From NCBI GenBank assembly GCA_041940025.1, contig JBGTSY010000006.1:62001-126000 (forward strand): a stretch of DNA of 64,000 nucleotides, written 5' to 3'. This DNA is from UBA5859 sp041940025. Its GTDB lineage: Bacteria > Pseudomonadota > Gammaproteobacteria > UBA5859. The notes beneath the pieces were generated by a model, which did not search any database, had not been told where the DNA came from, and worked only from the letters and a program-made list of their open reading frames with translations. Each line of letters begins with the position of its first letter. The first letter of the stretch is position 1. Made by a program: the position numbers and the translations under genes. Positions 8,290 through 18,005 of the stretch are shown here, in pieces.

Positions 8290-8736
8290 ATGAAAACGGT
8301 AACTGAAATTGCCAGACGATTTAATGTGAGTGCTGACACGATCCGGCATTACACAAAGCTGGGTTTACTCTCCCCGGAAAGGGATACAGTCAATGGCTAT
8401 CGACGCTACGGAATAGAGCAAGAAAGACGCTTGCGCTTTCTGTTGTCGGCCAAAAGACTGGGTTTTAGCTTGAAAGATATTCGAGAAATCCTGGATATGG
8501 CGGCGACCGGTGATACCCCATGTCCGTTGGTTAGAAAACTGATCGACCAGCGATTAGAGGCAATCCGAGAGGAGATGCGCGATGCGCAAAAGCTGATGGC
8601 GCGCATGGAGTCGGCTTGCAGCGACTGGCGAGATTTACCTGATCGTACTCCTTCAGGGGAGAGTATTTGTCACCTAATCGAAACCTGGGATAGCGCCAGC
8701 AGTTTTGGCGATGATGCTATCTCCGCAGAGGATTAG
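8290..8736 (+). CDS. MerR-family heavy-metal (probably copper) regulator
   Basis: The 148-residue protein has an N-terminal MerR helix-turn-helix (VTEIARRFNVSADTIRHYTK, GLLSPERDTVNGYRRYG) and a long dimerisation helix. A Cys occurs in GDTPCPLVRKL and another in GESICHLIE, placed like ligands of CueR/CadR-type sensors but not in the exact CueR loop. It is the first gene after the dyad-containing promoter and is followed 4 bases later by copA. It probably activates the whole unit on Cu(I) or Ag(I). The exact metal is inferred from the neighbours. Confidence 0.85.
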   Translation: MKTVTEIARRFNVSADTIRHYTKLGLLSPERDTVNGYRRYGIEQERRLRFLLSAKRLGFSLKDIREILDMAATGDTPCPLVRKLIDQRLEAIREEMRDAQKLMARMESACSDWRDLPDRTPSGESICHLIETWDSASSFGDDAISAED

Positions 8737-8740
8737 AACG

Positions 8741-11017
8741 ATGCAATCAACCGATATTCAAGTATTAGATAAAGCCAATGGCCTGCAGCAGACCGAATAT
8801 CTTCGGATTCACGGCGCGTCCTGTGCTAGCTGTGTGAGCAAGATTGAAGGTGCGCTACACGAGGTTAACGGCGTTAAAGAGGCGGTGATGAACCTGGCGC
8901 AGAGCACGGTTTCTGTTACTGGTCATGCAGCAGTCGAAGCGATGATTAATGCTATTAGGGCTGCTGGTTATGATGCGGAAAGCATCACCGATAACTCGAA
9001 TCAGAGTGTGCTCGATGAAAAGGAAAAAGCTGACGAGGCCTATTACAAACGTTTGATGCGAGAGATGTGGATTGCGCTGTCTCTTGGTATACCTTTGATG
9101 ATCTACAGTCTGGTTATAGGTGAGATGACGGTCACAACAGCGATGGAACAAGGGGTGTGGTTGGCTGTCGGTCTGTTGACTTTTGGCGTGATGTTTTTCG
9201 CGGGCAAGCATTTCTATATTGGTGCCTGGAAGTCTTTTGCAAATCACAGTGCGAATATGGATACCTTGATCGCGCTGGGTACAGGTACTGCCTGGCTTTA
9301 TTCCATGTTTGTTGTGTTCTTTCCCTCGTTAGTGCCGGAGATGGCCCGGCATGTCTATTTTGAAGCCACAGCCATGATTATCGGGTTGATCAACCTTGGC
9401 CTTGCGTTGGAAATCAAAGCGCGTGGCAGGACATCTGAAGCGATTAAGCGCCTGATCGGCTTGCAACCAAAAACGGCTAGGGTTGTGCGCAATGGTGAAG
9501 AGGTGGATATCGCCATTGAAGATGTGCGGCTAGGTGATCGCGTCAGGGTGCGTCCGGGTGAAAAAATATCGGTTGATGGTGTTGTCTTGGAAGGTCTGAC
9601 GGCGGTCGATGAATCCATGTTGACCGGTGAACCCATGCCCGTTGAAAAAGCGGCAGATGATGAGGTGGTGGCCGGCACGATCAATAAGAGTGGGTCGATT
9701 CTCTTTCAAGCCACGCGGGTGGGTAAAGATACTGCACTGGCGCAGATCATAGAGATGGTGAAACAGGCGCAAAATTCAAAGCCCTCTATTGGTCGTTTAG
9801 CCGATGTTATCTCAGCGTACTTTGTTCCTGTCGTGATGATTATCGCTGTGATCAGCGCATTGGTTTGGCTGAATGTCGGTCCTGACCCCCGAGTGGCTTT
9901 TGCGATGGTGTCAGCAACGACCGTACTTATTATTGCCTGCCCCTGTGCGCTGGGCCTGGCTACCCCTATGTCAGTAATGGTTGGCGTAGGTAAGGCTGCC
10001 GAGGCTGGCGTGCTGATCCGTAATGGCGAAGCGTTGCAGACCGCATCGAAAGTCACGGCCATGATCTTGGATAAGACCGGCACAATAACCTTGGGCGAGC
10101 CGAAGGTAACACACATTGAACTGGCCCATGCGAGTGATGAGGATGAGGTGTTGCAACTTGCTGCTAGCCTGGAAGCTGGGTCTGAGCATCCACTGGCGTT
10201 GTCCATTACCGAGACTGCCAAGGAGCGAGGTGTTGCTCTGGATGCTGTCAGTGATTTTCATGCCGTTGCAGGTCACGGCGTGGAAGGCGTGGTTCGTGGT
10301 CGTACGGTGTTGTTTGGTAATGAACGATTGATGCGTGACAGCAGTGTCGATATCGATTCGTATATCGAAAAAGCACAGGTTATGGCTGCTCAGGCGCAAA
10401 CGCCTATGTACTTTGCTGTTGACGGACAACTCGCTGCCATAATCGCGGTGGCTGACCCCATTAAAGAGGACTCCATTGAAGCGATAAAACGTCTTCAGAA
10501 AAACGGTATGCGCGTCGTCATGCTTACTGGCGACAACAGGGCCACCGCAAAAGCAGTCGCAGAAAAAGTCGGTATTACCGAGTATTTTGCCGAAGTTCTG
10601 CCCGATCAAAAATCTGACAAGGTCGCTGAATTGCAGGGACAAGGCGAGATTGTAGGTATGACCGGCGACGGTATTAACGATGCACCAGCCCTGGCGTTGG
10701 CGAATGTCGGTTTTGCTATTGGTACCGGTACGGATGTTGCCATTGAAAGTGCAGATATTACTTTGATGCGGGGTTCCCTGCATGGCTTGGCTGATGCCAT
10801 TGCGGTCAGTAAGGCGACGCTCAGCAACATCAAACAAAACCTTCTAGGAGCCTTTATTTATAACATGGCCGGTGTGCCGGTCGCGGCTGGCGTGTTGTAT
10901 CCGTTCCTGGGATTGCTGCTAAGTCCAGTCATTGCAGGTGCAGCGATGGCCTTTTCATCGCTGACTGTGGTGACGAATGCGAATCGTCTGCGCTTATTTA
11001 ATGCGCAGAAGCATTAG
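8741..11017 (+). CDS. copA: Copper-exporting P1B-type ATPase CopA
   Basis: The product is 758 residues from ATG 8741, just after the regulator stop. One N-terminal HMA domain has the metal pair C28-x-x-C31 (HGASCASCVSKIE). Then come the actuator loop LTGEPMPVEK, the membrane metal site C400-P-C402, the phosphorylated D444 in DKTGTITLGEP, the HP-type SEHPLALSI and the hinge GDGINDAPALALANVG. The last helices carry YNMAGVPVAAG and AGAAMAFSSLTVV, the P1B-1 (Cu/Ag) signatures. It pumps Cu(I) from cytoplasm to periplasm, where the CusCBA system encoded downstream can expel it. An in-frame ATG at 8705 lies inside the regulator gene and is unlikely. Confidence 0.95.
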   Translation: MQSTDIQVLDKANGLQQTEYLRIHGASCASCVSKIEGALHEVNGVKEAVMNLAQSTVSVTGHAAVEAMINAIRAAGYDAESITDNSNQSVLDEKEKADEAYYKRLMREMWIALSLGIPLMIYSLVIGEMTVTTAMEQGVWLAVGLLTFGVMFFAGKHFYIGAWKSFANHSANMDTLIALGTGTAWLYSMFVVFFPSLVPEMARHVYFEATAMIIGLINLGLALEIKARGRTSEAIKRLIGLQPKTARVVRNGEEVDIAIEDVRLGDRVRVRPGEKISVDGVVLEGLTAVDESMLTGEPMPVEKAADDEVVAGTINKSGSILFQATRVGKDTALAQIIEMVKQAQNSKPSIGRLADVISAYFVPVVMIIAVISALVWLNVGPDPRVAFAMVSATTVLIIACPCALGLATPMSVMVGVGKAAEAGVLIRNGEALQTASKVTAMILDKTGTITLGEPKVTHIELAHASDEDEVLQLAASLEAGSEHPLALSITETAKERGVALDAVSDFHAVAGHGVEGVVRGRTVLFGNERLMRDSSVDIDSYIEKAQVMAAQAQTPMYFAVDGQLAAIIAVADPIKEDSIEAIKRLQKNGMRVVMLTGDNRATAKAVAEKVGITEYFAEVLPDQKSDKVAELQGQGEIVGMTGDGINDAPALALANVGFAIGTGTDVAIESADITLMRGSLHGLADAIAVSKATLSNIKQNLLGAFIYNMAGVPVAAGVLYPFLGLLLSPVIAGAAMAFSSLTVVTNANRLRLFNAQKH

Positions 11018-11029
11018 GGAGATATCGAC

Positions 11030-11395
11030 ATGATGATCATTAACCTGTTGGGCCTACTACTGATCGCACTGATTGTATGGTGGTTTTGGCTTTATAAGCC
11101 ACAGGCAGTTATGGCGGACAAAAATACCGTAACGGTCGTTGTAGATAACGGCACCTATGAGCCGTCAAGAATTCGATTATTAGCAGGCCAGGACACGACG
11201 CTGCGCTTCCTTCGCAAAGATGCATCGCCTTGTGCGGCGACCGTGGTTTTTGCAGATTTCGATATCAGTGAAGAGTTGCCATTAAACAAACCCAAAAACA
11301 TCAGCCTGCCGCCCCTGGCATCAGGTGAATACTCTTTCACTTGCCAAATGCAAATGTATCGAGGCGCGCTGATTGTTAACGAGAATGGAGATTAA
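11030..11395 (+). CDS. Membrane-anchored cupredoxin-domain protein
   Basis: The 121-residue protein starts with a transmembrane anchor (about residues 3-24). A cupredoxin_1-type beta domain follows: VTVVVDNGTYEPSRIRL, LRFLRKDASPCAATVVF, EYSFTCQMQMYRGALIV. Potential copper ligands are the Cys in SPCAAT, the Cys and Met residues of FTCQMQM, and acidic residues. It lies 12 bases after copA and is read with it. It probably acts as a periplasm-facing copper acceptor between CopA and the Cus pump. Confidence 0.85.
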   Translation: MMIINLLGLLLIALIVWWFWLYKPQAVMADKNTVTVVVDNGTYEPSRIRLLAGQDTTLRFLRKDASPCAATVVFADFDISEELPLNKPKNISLPPLASGEYSFTCQMQMYRGALIVNENGD

Positions 11396-11399
11396 GGTC

Positions 11400-11639
11400 A
11401 TGGCACAAAAACAATTTTTCTGGTTTAGCTCCAATGACTTGGCAGCACTGACTTTAATTGGTGCCGTCAGCTATTTCCTGTTTATGGAACATCGTGAACA
11501 CCTGTTTCAGTTTTTGCCCTTTCTGATTTTGTTGCTGTGCCCGCTGATGCACTTCTTTATGCATGGGGGGCATGGCCATGGAGGTCACGGAGAAGGTGGG
11601 CTTCGGGATAGTAAAGAACAAAAGAAAAGGAGCAATTAA
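11400..11639 (+). CDS. DUF2933 small membrane protein with His-rich tail
   Basis: The 79-residue protein has two hydrophobic segments (ALTLIGAVSYFLFM and LPFLILLLCPLMHFFM) and a His/Gly-rich tail HGGHGHGGHGEGG. This is the usual layout of DUF2933 proteins found in copper-resistance clusters. ATG 11400 has GGAG upstream at a suitable distance. It sits between the cupredoxin and the outer-membrane factor, and its last base overlaps the next ATG (TAATG). A metal-handling role is inferred from the tail and the neighbours. Confidence 0.8.
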   Translation: MAQKQFFWFSSNDLAALTLIGAVSYFLFMEHREHLFQFLPFLILLLCPLMHFFMHGGHGHGGHGEGGLRDSKEQKKRSN

Positions 11640-12949
11640 TGAAGGTGACACTCTTTGAAAAATTCAAGATCGTTCTAACCTTAACGCCTTTCGTTCTTGG
11701 AACGAATTTTTTGCATGCCAGTGAACCCGATCTTATAGCACTGACTGAAATTTCGGCGGTTGAAATTGCCATCCGAGACAATCCCGGCCTTGCCGAAATG
11801 CAAACACGCTATGAAGCGTTGGCGGAAGTTCCCTCACAGGTGGGTACGTTGCCGGACCCGATGGTTAGTTTCAACGCGATGAACTTTCCCACCGACACCT
11901 ACGAAAGAGATCAGGAAGCGATGACACAGCTCCAAGTGGGCTTCAGTCAGGTCTTTCCTTTTCCAGGAAAGTTGAGCTTAAAGGAAGAGGCCGCCGAGTA
12001 CGATGCGCGGGCGGCGGGGCATTCTGTCGATGAGTTGCGTTTGCAGCTTAAACAGAATGTGAAGAGCAAATGGTGGCAGCTCTACTATATGGATCGTGCC
12101 CTGGAGACAGTGGACAGCAATCAAGCTTTGTTGCGTCAGTTTATTACCGTCGCTAAAACAAAATACGAGACAGGTAAGGGATTACAACAGGATGTCTTGC
12201 TTTCACAGCTGGAGCTCTCCCGGCTGATGGATCAGGAAATTCAGTTGCAGGCTATACGGCGCAACCAGGCTATACATCTCAATATTTTGATGGATAGACC
12301 TGCTAACGATCCTATAACGCTGCCGGATACGGTTTCTAAAATGATGCCAAATCTTGTTGATGAGAGTGAGCTGTACCAGAAGGCGGCGTCCGTGCGACCA
12401 CGTTTGAAACAAATGGAAACGCAGATTGATGCTGCGAAATCTCGTCTCGACCTGGCCAAGCGCGATTACTATCCTGATTTTAAACTGGGTGTGACCTACG
12501 GTGATCGAACCGGGGACAATCCGTTACCCCGAGGTGGAGCACGTTCAGATTTTGCTTCTGTCATGGTGGGAGTAAAAATCCCGCTCTACGCTGGCCGGAA
12601 ACAATCCAAGGCAGTTTCCCAGAAAAGCTTGGAACTACAGAAAAACCGCTACGCACTGCTCGATGAAAAAGGCTTGGTGACGGCGGCAATTTCATCCGCC
12701 GTTACAGATTATCACCGGGCAAAGCAACAATATTCGCTCTTTGGTAGCGGTATTGTTCCGCAAGCTCAACAAACGGTTCAATCAATGTTGGCAGGTTACC
12801 AGGTCAGTGAAGTGGACTTCCTGAACTTGGTGCGAAGTCAAATGACACTCTTTAATTACGAACTGCAATACTGGAAGGCGTTAAGCGATGCCAAGCAAGC
12901 ATTAGCCCGCCTTGAGGCCGCCGTTGGCGAGGAAACTGTTTATGAATAA
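11639..12949 (+). CDS. cusC: Outer-membrane efflux protein CusC/CzcC-type (TolC family)
   Basis: The 436-residue protein has a signal peptide (cut near LHASEP) and the two repeated OEP domains with long helices. Helical segments include VEIAIRDNPGLAEMQTRYEA and LRLQLKQNVKSKWWQLYYMD. The second repeat holds RLDLAKRDYYPDFKLGVTYG and KIPLYAGRKQSKAVSQKS. It forms the outer-membrane channel of the CusCBA tripartite pump. There is no lipobox at the cleavage site, unlike enteric CusC. Start codon ATG 11639 overlaps the preceding stop, and the gene ends inside the start of cusB. Confidence 0.88.
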   Translation: MKVTLFEKFKIVLTLTPFVLGTNFLHASEPDLIALTEISAVEIAIRDNPGLAEMQTRYEALAEVPSQVGTLPDPMVSFNAMNFPTDTYERDQEAMTQLQVGFSQVFPFPGKLSLKEEAAEYDARAAGHSVDELRLQLKQNVKSKWWQLYYMDRALETVDSNQALLRQFITVAKTKYETGKGLQQDVLLSQLELSRLMDQEIQLQAIRRNQAIHLNILMDRPANDPITLPDTVSKMMPNLVDESELYQKAASVRPRLKQMETQIDAAKSRLDLAKRDYYPDFKLGVTYGDRTGDNPLPRGGARSDFASVMVGVKIPLYAGRKQSKAVSQKSLELQKNRYALLDEKGLVTAAISSAVTDYHRAKQQYSLFGSGIVPQAQQTVQSMLAGYQVSEVDFLNLVRSQMTLFNYELQYWKALSDAKQALARLEAAVGEETVYE

Positions 12950-14486
12950 ATCTACCCTTTTAGTTGCCGTACTGATGCTAGGCATTGGGCTCGGTATTGG
13001 CTACTGGTTGTCCGGTAATAGCAGTTCGACGGCGGCAGTAACAGAGCAGGATAAAAAGCCTCTGTTTTACCGCAATCCGATGAACCCAAGTATTACATCT
13101 CCGGTACCGGCAAAAGACTCCATGGGTATGGATTACATACCTGTCTATGCGGATGAAGATAAACAATCGTCGCAACGGAAAATTCTGTTCTATCGAAACC
13201 CAATGAATCCATCAGTGACTTCGCCTGTGCCGGCTAAGGATTCGATGGGAATGGATTATGTGCCGGTTTATGCTGACAACGAAGCCAGTGACGTTGCAGG
13301 TACAGTGAAGATCGACCCGGTAGTGGTTCAGAATATTGGTGTTCGTACCGCCATAGCCAAGCAAGAATCAATCAGCCGAACCATTCGTGCTGTTGGTCGA
13401 GTGGATTTTGATGAAGAACGTATGGCGCGATTGCACCCTAAGGTTGAAGGATGGATTGAAGACATCCGTGTTGATAAGACGGGGCAGAATGTGGCTAAGG
13501 ACGACATTTTGCTAAGCATCTACGCGCCCAAATTGGTTTCGACTCAGCAGGAATATTTATTGGCACTCAATAACCTGTCTGCTTTGAGCAAAAGCCAATT
13601 TGATGAAATCAGGCGAGGTGCAAAGGATCTGGTAAAGAGTTCCCGCGAACGTTTGGAATTACTGGATGTGCCTGAGCATCAGATTCAAGAGCTAGAACAA
13701 ACCCGAAAAATAAAGAAAAGTTTGCATATACATTCACCGATTGCCGGTACCGTTATTCGTATTGGCTCCCGCCAAGGGCAATATGTTACGCCAAAAACCG
13801 AGTTGTACATGATGGTTGACCTTAGCCAGGTATGGGTTTACGCCGATGTCTACGAATACGAATTACCTTGGGTCAAGCTTGGCGATGAAGTTGAGATGAC
13901 CTTGGCATCCGTGCCCGGTAAAACCTTTAAAGGCACTCTGGCCTATATCTACCCCTATGCGGAATCGAAAACACGTACCACGAAGGTACGTTTGGTGTTT
14001 GATAATCGTGAACTGTTACTACGCCCGGATATGTTTGCGGAGGTCAGCATACAATCCGATACGCTGGATAACGCCGTCGTCGTACCCGCTGAATCGGTAA
14101 TCCGCTCCGGTGGCAGGACGCAAGTTTTTGTAGTGAGAGGCCCAGGTAAATTCGAGCCGAGAACCGTTAAGTTGGGGATAGAGTCCAGTGGCCAGGTGGC
14201 TGTACTGGAAGGTGTTGCGGCGGGCGAAGAGGTCGTGACCTCCGCCCAGTTCCTGGTAGATTCCGAATCCAAATTACGGGAAGCGACGGCCAAAATGATG
14301 GATGTGCTAAACGGCTCCGAAGGTATTCCAGAAGATGATACGAGGAGCGTGGAAAGTCACAAGGGAATGGATCACGGCAGTGAGGAGATGACTGATCACT
14401 CCCAAATGCAGATGGAAGGTCACACCGATATGGAAATGAATGATCAGATGGATGGCTCAGGGCATGGAGTGCATGATCATGATTAA
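12942..14486 (+). CDS. cusB: CusB-type periplasmic adaptor with two metal-binding repeats
   Basis: The product is 514 residues from ATG 12942, overlapping the cusC stop by 8 bases. A membrane anchor (about 3-24) is followed by two tandem heavy-metal-binding domains of about 37 residues each. Both have the core FYRNPMNPS and TSPVPAKDSMGMDY, so two Met-rich Cu/Ag sites replace the usual one. The adaptor body follows: barrel-sandwich halves with HPKVEGWIEDIRVDKTGQ and HSPIAGTVIRIGSRQGQYV, a helical hairpin and a beta barrel. The last about 45 residues are His, Met and Asp rich (MDHGSEEM, MQMEGHTDMEM, GHGVHDHD). The protein links CusA to CusC and loads Cu(I)/Ag(I) onto the pump. Confidence 0.92.
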   Translation: MNKSTLLVAVLMLGIGLGIGYWLSGNSSSTAAVTEQDKKPLFYRNPMNPSITSPVPAKDSMGMDYIPVYADEDKQSSQRKILFYRNPMNPSVTSPVPAKDSMGMDYVPVYADNEASDVAGTVKIDPVVVQNIGVRTAIAKQESISRTIRAVGRVDFDEERMARLHPKVEGWIEDIRVDKTGQNVAKDDILLSIYAPKLVSTQQEYLLALNNLSALSKSQFDEIRRGAKDLVKSSRERLELLDVPEHQIQELEQTRKIKKSLHIHSPIAGTVIRIGSRQGQYVTPKTELYMMVDLSQVWVYADVYEYELPWVKLGDEVEMTLASVPGKTFKGTLAYIYPYAESKTRTTKVRLVFDNRELLLRPDMFAEVSIQSDTLDNAVVVPAESVIRSGGRTQVFVVRGPGKFEPRTVKLGIESSGQVAVLEGVAAGEEVVTSAQFLVDSESKLREATAKMMDVLNGSEGIPEDDTRSVESHKGMDHGSEEMTDHSQMQMEGHTDMEMNDQMDGSGHGVHDHD

Positions 14487-17400
14487 TGCCGTTATCAATG
14501 CCTCCCTGCGCGATCGTTTCATGGTGCTGATCGCGACTGTCATTATTGCGCTAGTCGGTTTGTTTGCTTATAAAAACGCCCCGCTGGACGCAATACCAGA
14601 TTTATCGGATGTACAGGTCATCATCTTTACCGAATATCCCGGCCAGTCGCCACAAGTAGTAGAGGATCAGGTTACATACCCGCTAACCACGTCGATGTTG
14701 GCGGTACCTCGTACCAAAGTGGTTAGAGGATACTCATTCTTTGGTCTTTCCTTCGTGTACATCATTTTTGAAGATGGCACCGATATGTACTGGGCGCGCT
14801 CGCGGGTGCTCGAATCGATCAACTATGTCAGTGGCCGCTTGCCGCAAGGTATTACACCGACGCTAGGGCCAGATGCCACCGGCGTTGGATGGATCTACGA
14901 GTATGCGCTGATGGATAAAACGGGCAAACATGATCTGGCCCAGCTTCGTTCCTTACAGGATTGGTATCTGCGTTATCCGTTGCAAACTGTAAACGGTGTA
15001 TCAGAAGTCGCCTCGGTGGGAGGTTACGTCAAACAGTATCAGGTTGAAGTTAATCCTAACGCTTTGCTTCGCTACAACATTCCGCTGAACAAAATTAAGA
15101 TGGCCATCAAAATGTCCAACAAGGATGTGGGTGGGCGTCTGGTTGAGATGGCCGAAACTGAATATATGGTTCGGGGCCTGGGTTATGTGCAGTCGATTGA
15201 TGATCTCAACAGTGTTCCAGTAGGTGTTGATGCGAACGGTACGCCCATACGCCTAAAGGATGTGGCGCATGTTCAAATTGGTCCTGAGCTGCGTCGAGGG
15301 CTGGTAGATTTGAATGGCGAGGGCGAGGTCGCCGGTGGTGTGGTGATTATGCGCTTCGGCGAGAATGCTCTGGCTACTATCCAAGCGGTGCGTGCTAAGT
15401 TAGAGGAATTGAAAGCCGGTTTGCCAGACGGTGTAGAGATTGTCCCAGTCTATGATCGTGGTGACTTGATCGAGCGTGCAGTAAAAAGCCTGAACACCTC
15501 ACTCATGCAGGAACTGATAATCGTCAGTTTAGTGGTTATCCTGTTTCTGCTACATGCGCGCTCAGCTTTCGTGGCGATCATTACTCTGCCATTGGGTATT
15601 TTGATGGCTTTTATCGTCATGCGTATCCAGGGGCTCAACGCCAATATTATGTCCTTGGGTGGTATTGCTATTACCATCGGCACCATGGTCGATGGGGCTA
15701 TTGTGATGGTTGAAAATGCGCATAGTCGGTTAGCCGAAGCCAGTGAAAAAAAGGCAAGTGAAGGAAAAGGCAACGAACTGACACTGGATGAGCGCTGGAA
15801 GACGATTGGCGCGTCCTGTCATGAAGTCGGCCCAGCCCTGTTTTTCTCTCTGCTGGTCATTACAGTATCGTTTTTACCGATCTTTACTATGCAGGCCCAG
15901 GAAGGTCGGCTATTCAGTCCGCTGGCCTTTACCGCTACTTATGCCATGGCTGCTTCGGCAATTTTGGCGATTACCTTGGTGCCAGTGATGATGGGCTATC
16001 TCCTGCGAGGGAAAATCATTGCTGAACACAAGAATCCGATTAATCGGGCACTACATGCGTTGCATAAACCAGCGTTGACGCTGGCGATGCGGTGGAGAAG
16101 CATTACTTTAATTGTAGCTGTAGGCCTGTTGGCAGTGACCTACTATCCCTATTCCAAGCTGGGTAGCGAGTTTATGCCACCGTTGGATGAGGGCGATATT
16201 TTGTATATGCCGACTACTTTCCCAGGTATCTCCATTACGAAGGCCAAGGAGTTGTTGCAGCAAACCGACAAAATATTATCGATTTTCCCTGAAGTGCATC
16301 ATGTTTTCGGTAAGGTGGGGCGTGCAGAATCCGCTACGGACTCGGCACCCTTGTCTATGATTGAAACCACTGTTCGGTTGAAACCGAAAGAGGATTGGCC
16401 CGATCCCAGCAAATCCACAAAGGAGCTAATGAATGAAATGGATCAAGCGATTCAGTTTCCTGGATTAGCCAACGCCTGGACAATGCCGATCAAAACCCGA
16501 ATCGATATGTTATCGACGGGTATTAAAACGCCTATTGGTATCAAGGTCTCCGGCCCCGATCTGAATGTCTTACAACAGGTTTCTCAGAATATTGAGCAAG
16601 CCATGAAGACACTACCGGAGACGACTTCGGCCTTTGGTGACAGGGCGATTGGGGGCTATTACCTGGACTTTAACATTAATCGGGAAAGCGCAGCGCGCTA
16701 CGGGCTAACTGTTGGAGCGGTTCAGGATATTATCCAAAGTGCCATTGGCGGTATGAATATCACCGAAACTGTCGAAGGGCTTGAGCGGTATCCGGTCAAT
16801 CTACGCTACCCGCGTGAGTTGCGCGATGACCTGGAGACCCTCAAGCGTGTATTAATACCCACCCCTACGGGCACCCAAATTCCACTGGCGATGGTGGCGG
16901 ATATTGACTATCAACGGGGTCCTCCGGTCATTAAAAGCGAAGATGCGCGGCCTAACGCCTGGATTTATGTCGATATCTCCACTTTGGATATTGGTGGCTA
17001 TGTTGCCAAGGCTAAGCAAGTGTTGGATGAACAGGTTTCAGTGCCAGCGGGTTACACCATTACATGGTCCGGCCAGTTCGAATATATGGAACGAGCTGCT
17101 GCGCGGTTAAGTATTGTGGCCCCAGCAACGCTGCTCATTATTTTCCTGCTACTGTACTTCAATTTCCGAAACATCACCGAGCCATTGGTTGTGATGATGT
17201 CGATTCCGTTTGGTCTCGTAGGCGGAATCTGGCTTATCTATATCAATGATTACAATATGTCGGTGGCTGTTGCTGTGGGCTTTATTGCGTTGGCAGGGAT
17301 GGCGGCAGAAATTGGTGTTCTGGTCTTAAGCTTTATTGATGTCGAGATCGCCAAACGACGTGCCGAGTCGAGACAGTCGCTATCGCTAGAGGAAACTAAG

Positions 17401-17658
17401 GATGCGGTACTGTCGGCAACGTCAAAGCGGGTGCGACCTGTGGCGATGACGGCTATATCCACGATGGCTGGATTGACTCCTATCATGCTAAGCAGCGGCA
17501 CTGGCTCCGACGTTACCCACCGTATCGCCGCGCCGATGTTAGGCGGGATGTTGACGGTCATGATACTGAATCTTTTGGTACTGCCTGTGATTTATAGCTT
17601 TATTTTGCAGTTCCAGGAGAGGAGAAGGACAAGGTTGTTGAATAGCAGTGAAAATTGA
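14479..17658 (+). CDS. cusA: CusA-type Cu/Ag RND efflux pump
   Basis: The product is about 1059 residues, full length for CusA/CzcA. Start ATG 14479 has GGAG nine bases upstream; ATG 14473 is an alternative, and both lie inside the cusB end. It has twelve transmembrane segments and two large periplasmic porter regions. HME-RND signatures seen are YPLTTSMLAVPRTKVVRGYS, GVGWIYEYAL, IAITIGTMVDGAIVMVENAH, GSEFMPPLDEGDILYMP, GKVGRAESATDSAPLSMIE and MPIKTRIDMLSTGIKTP. Methionines in the porter region fit Cu(I)/Ag(I). It uses proton import to expel metal through CusC. It is last in the copper operon; the truncated relative at 1.6-3.2 kb is a separate lineage. Confidence 0.95.
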   Translation: MINAVINASLRDRFMVLIATVIIALVGLFAYKNAPLDAIPDLSDVQVIIFTEYPGQSPQVVEDQVTYPLTTSMLAVPRTKVVRGYSFFGLSFVYIIFEDGTDMYWARSRVLESINYVSGRLPQGITPTLGPDATGVGWIYEYALMDKTGKHDLAQLRSLQDWYLRYPLQTVNGVSEVASVGGYVKQYQVEVNPNALLRYNIPLNKIKMAIKMSNKDVGGRLVEMAETEYMVRGLGYVQSIDDLNSVPVGVDANGTPIRLKDVAHVQIGPELRRGLVDLNGEGEVAGGVVIMRFGENALATIQAVRAKLEELKAGLPDGVEIVPVYDRGDLIERAVKSLNTSLMQELIIVSLVVILFLLHARSAFVAIITLPLGILMAFIVMRIQGLNANIMSLGGIAITIGTMVDGAIVMVENAHSRLAEASEKKASEGKGNELTLDERWKTIGASCHEVGPALFFSLLVITVSFLPIFTMQAQEGRLFSPLAFTATYAMAASAILAITLVPVMMGYLLRGKIIAEHKNPINRALHALHKPALTLAMRWRSITLIVAVGLLAVTYYPYSKLGSEFMPPLDEGDILYMPTTFPGISITKAKELLQQTDKILSIFPEVHHVFGKVGRAESATDSAPLSMIETTVRLKPKEDWPDPSKSTKELMNEMDQAIQFPGLANAWTMPIKTRIDMLSTGIKTPIGIKVSGPDLNVLQQVSQNIEQAMKTLPETTSAFGDRAIGGYYLDFNINRESAARYGLTVGAVQDIIQSAIGGMNITETVEGLERYPVNLRYPRELRDDLETLKRVLIPTPTGTQIPLAMVADIDYQRGPPVIKSEDARPNAWIYVDISTLDIGGYVAKAKQVLDEQVSVPAGYTITWSGQFEYMERAAARLSIVAPATLLIIFLLLYFNFRNITEPLVVMMSIPFGLVGGIWLIYINDYNMSVAVAVGFIALAGMAAEIGVLVLSFIDVEIAKRRAESRQSLSLEETKDAVLSATSKRVRPVAMTAISTMAGLTPIMLSSGTGSDVTHRIAAPMLGGMLTVMILNLLVLPVIYSFILQFQERRRTRLLNSSEN

Positions 17659-17800
17659 TCCACATAGCCCATATATTTGCATACTAAATTGACCCACATG
17701 CCGAGCGATTACGCCCTTTTATCGCGACACTCAACAATGCTTTATGGGTCAATTTTCGACGCAAATCCTGGGTCAGTTTTAAGTGCAAATCAACAAGAGC
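17659..17800. mobile_element. Possible remnant of an IS21-like end
   Basis: After cusA, repeated motifs occur: TTGATCCACAT (17655), TTGACCCACAT (17689), and tandem GGGTCAATTTT (17746) and GGGTCAGTTTT (17770), each of the last two followed ten bases on by GCAAAT. Arrays of such TGGGTCA-type repeats are common at IS21-family ends. No transposase is present and nothing else is recognised up to 17940, so this is tentative. Confidence 0.35.
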
Positions 17801-17940
17801 AGGAATTTTGTACGCTATCATCCAGGTGTGGTGAGTCACGACGACGGTTTAGCGGGTTCGATTCTGGATCAGTCCCACCGCTTTGATAACCCGATCGCCC
17901 AATTACTCATCAGGCGACTATAATCGAGTATGATAAAGAT

Positions 17941-17968
17941 GCGCCATCTTGTTGCGGCGAGATGGCGC
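17941..17968 (+). promoter_or_regulatory. Strong stem-loop ahead of the response regulator
   Basis: GCGCCATCT (17941-17949) and AGATGGCGC (17960-17968) form a perfect 9-bp stem with a 10-base loop, 37 bases before the regulator ATG. No T run follows, so it may be a leader structure or operator. Confidence 0.5.
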
Positions 17969-18005
17969 CAGGAATTTCAATCATCAACACTTCACCACTA
18001 TTAAA

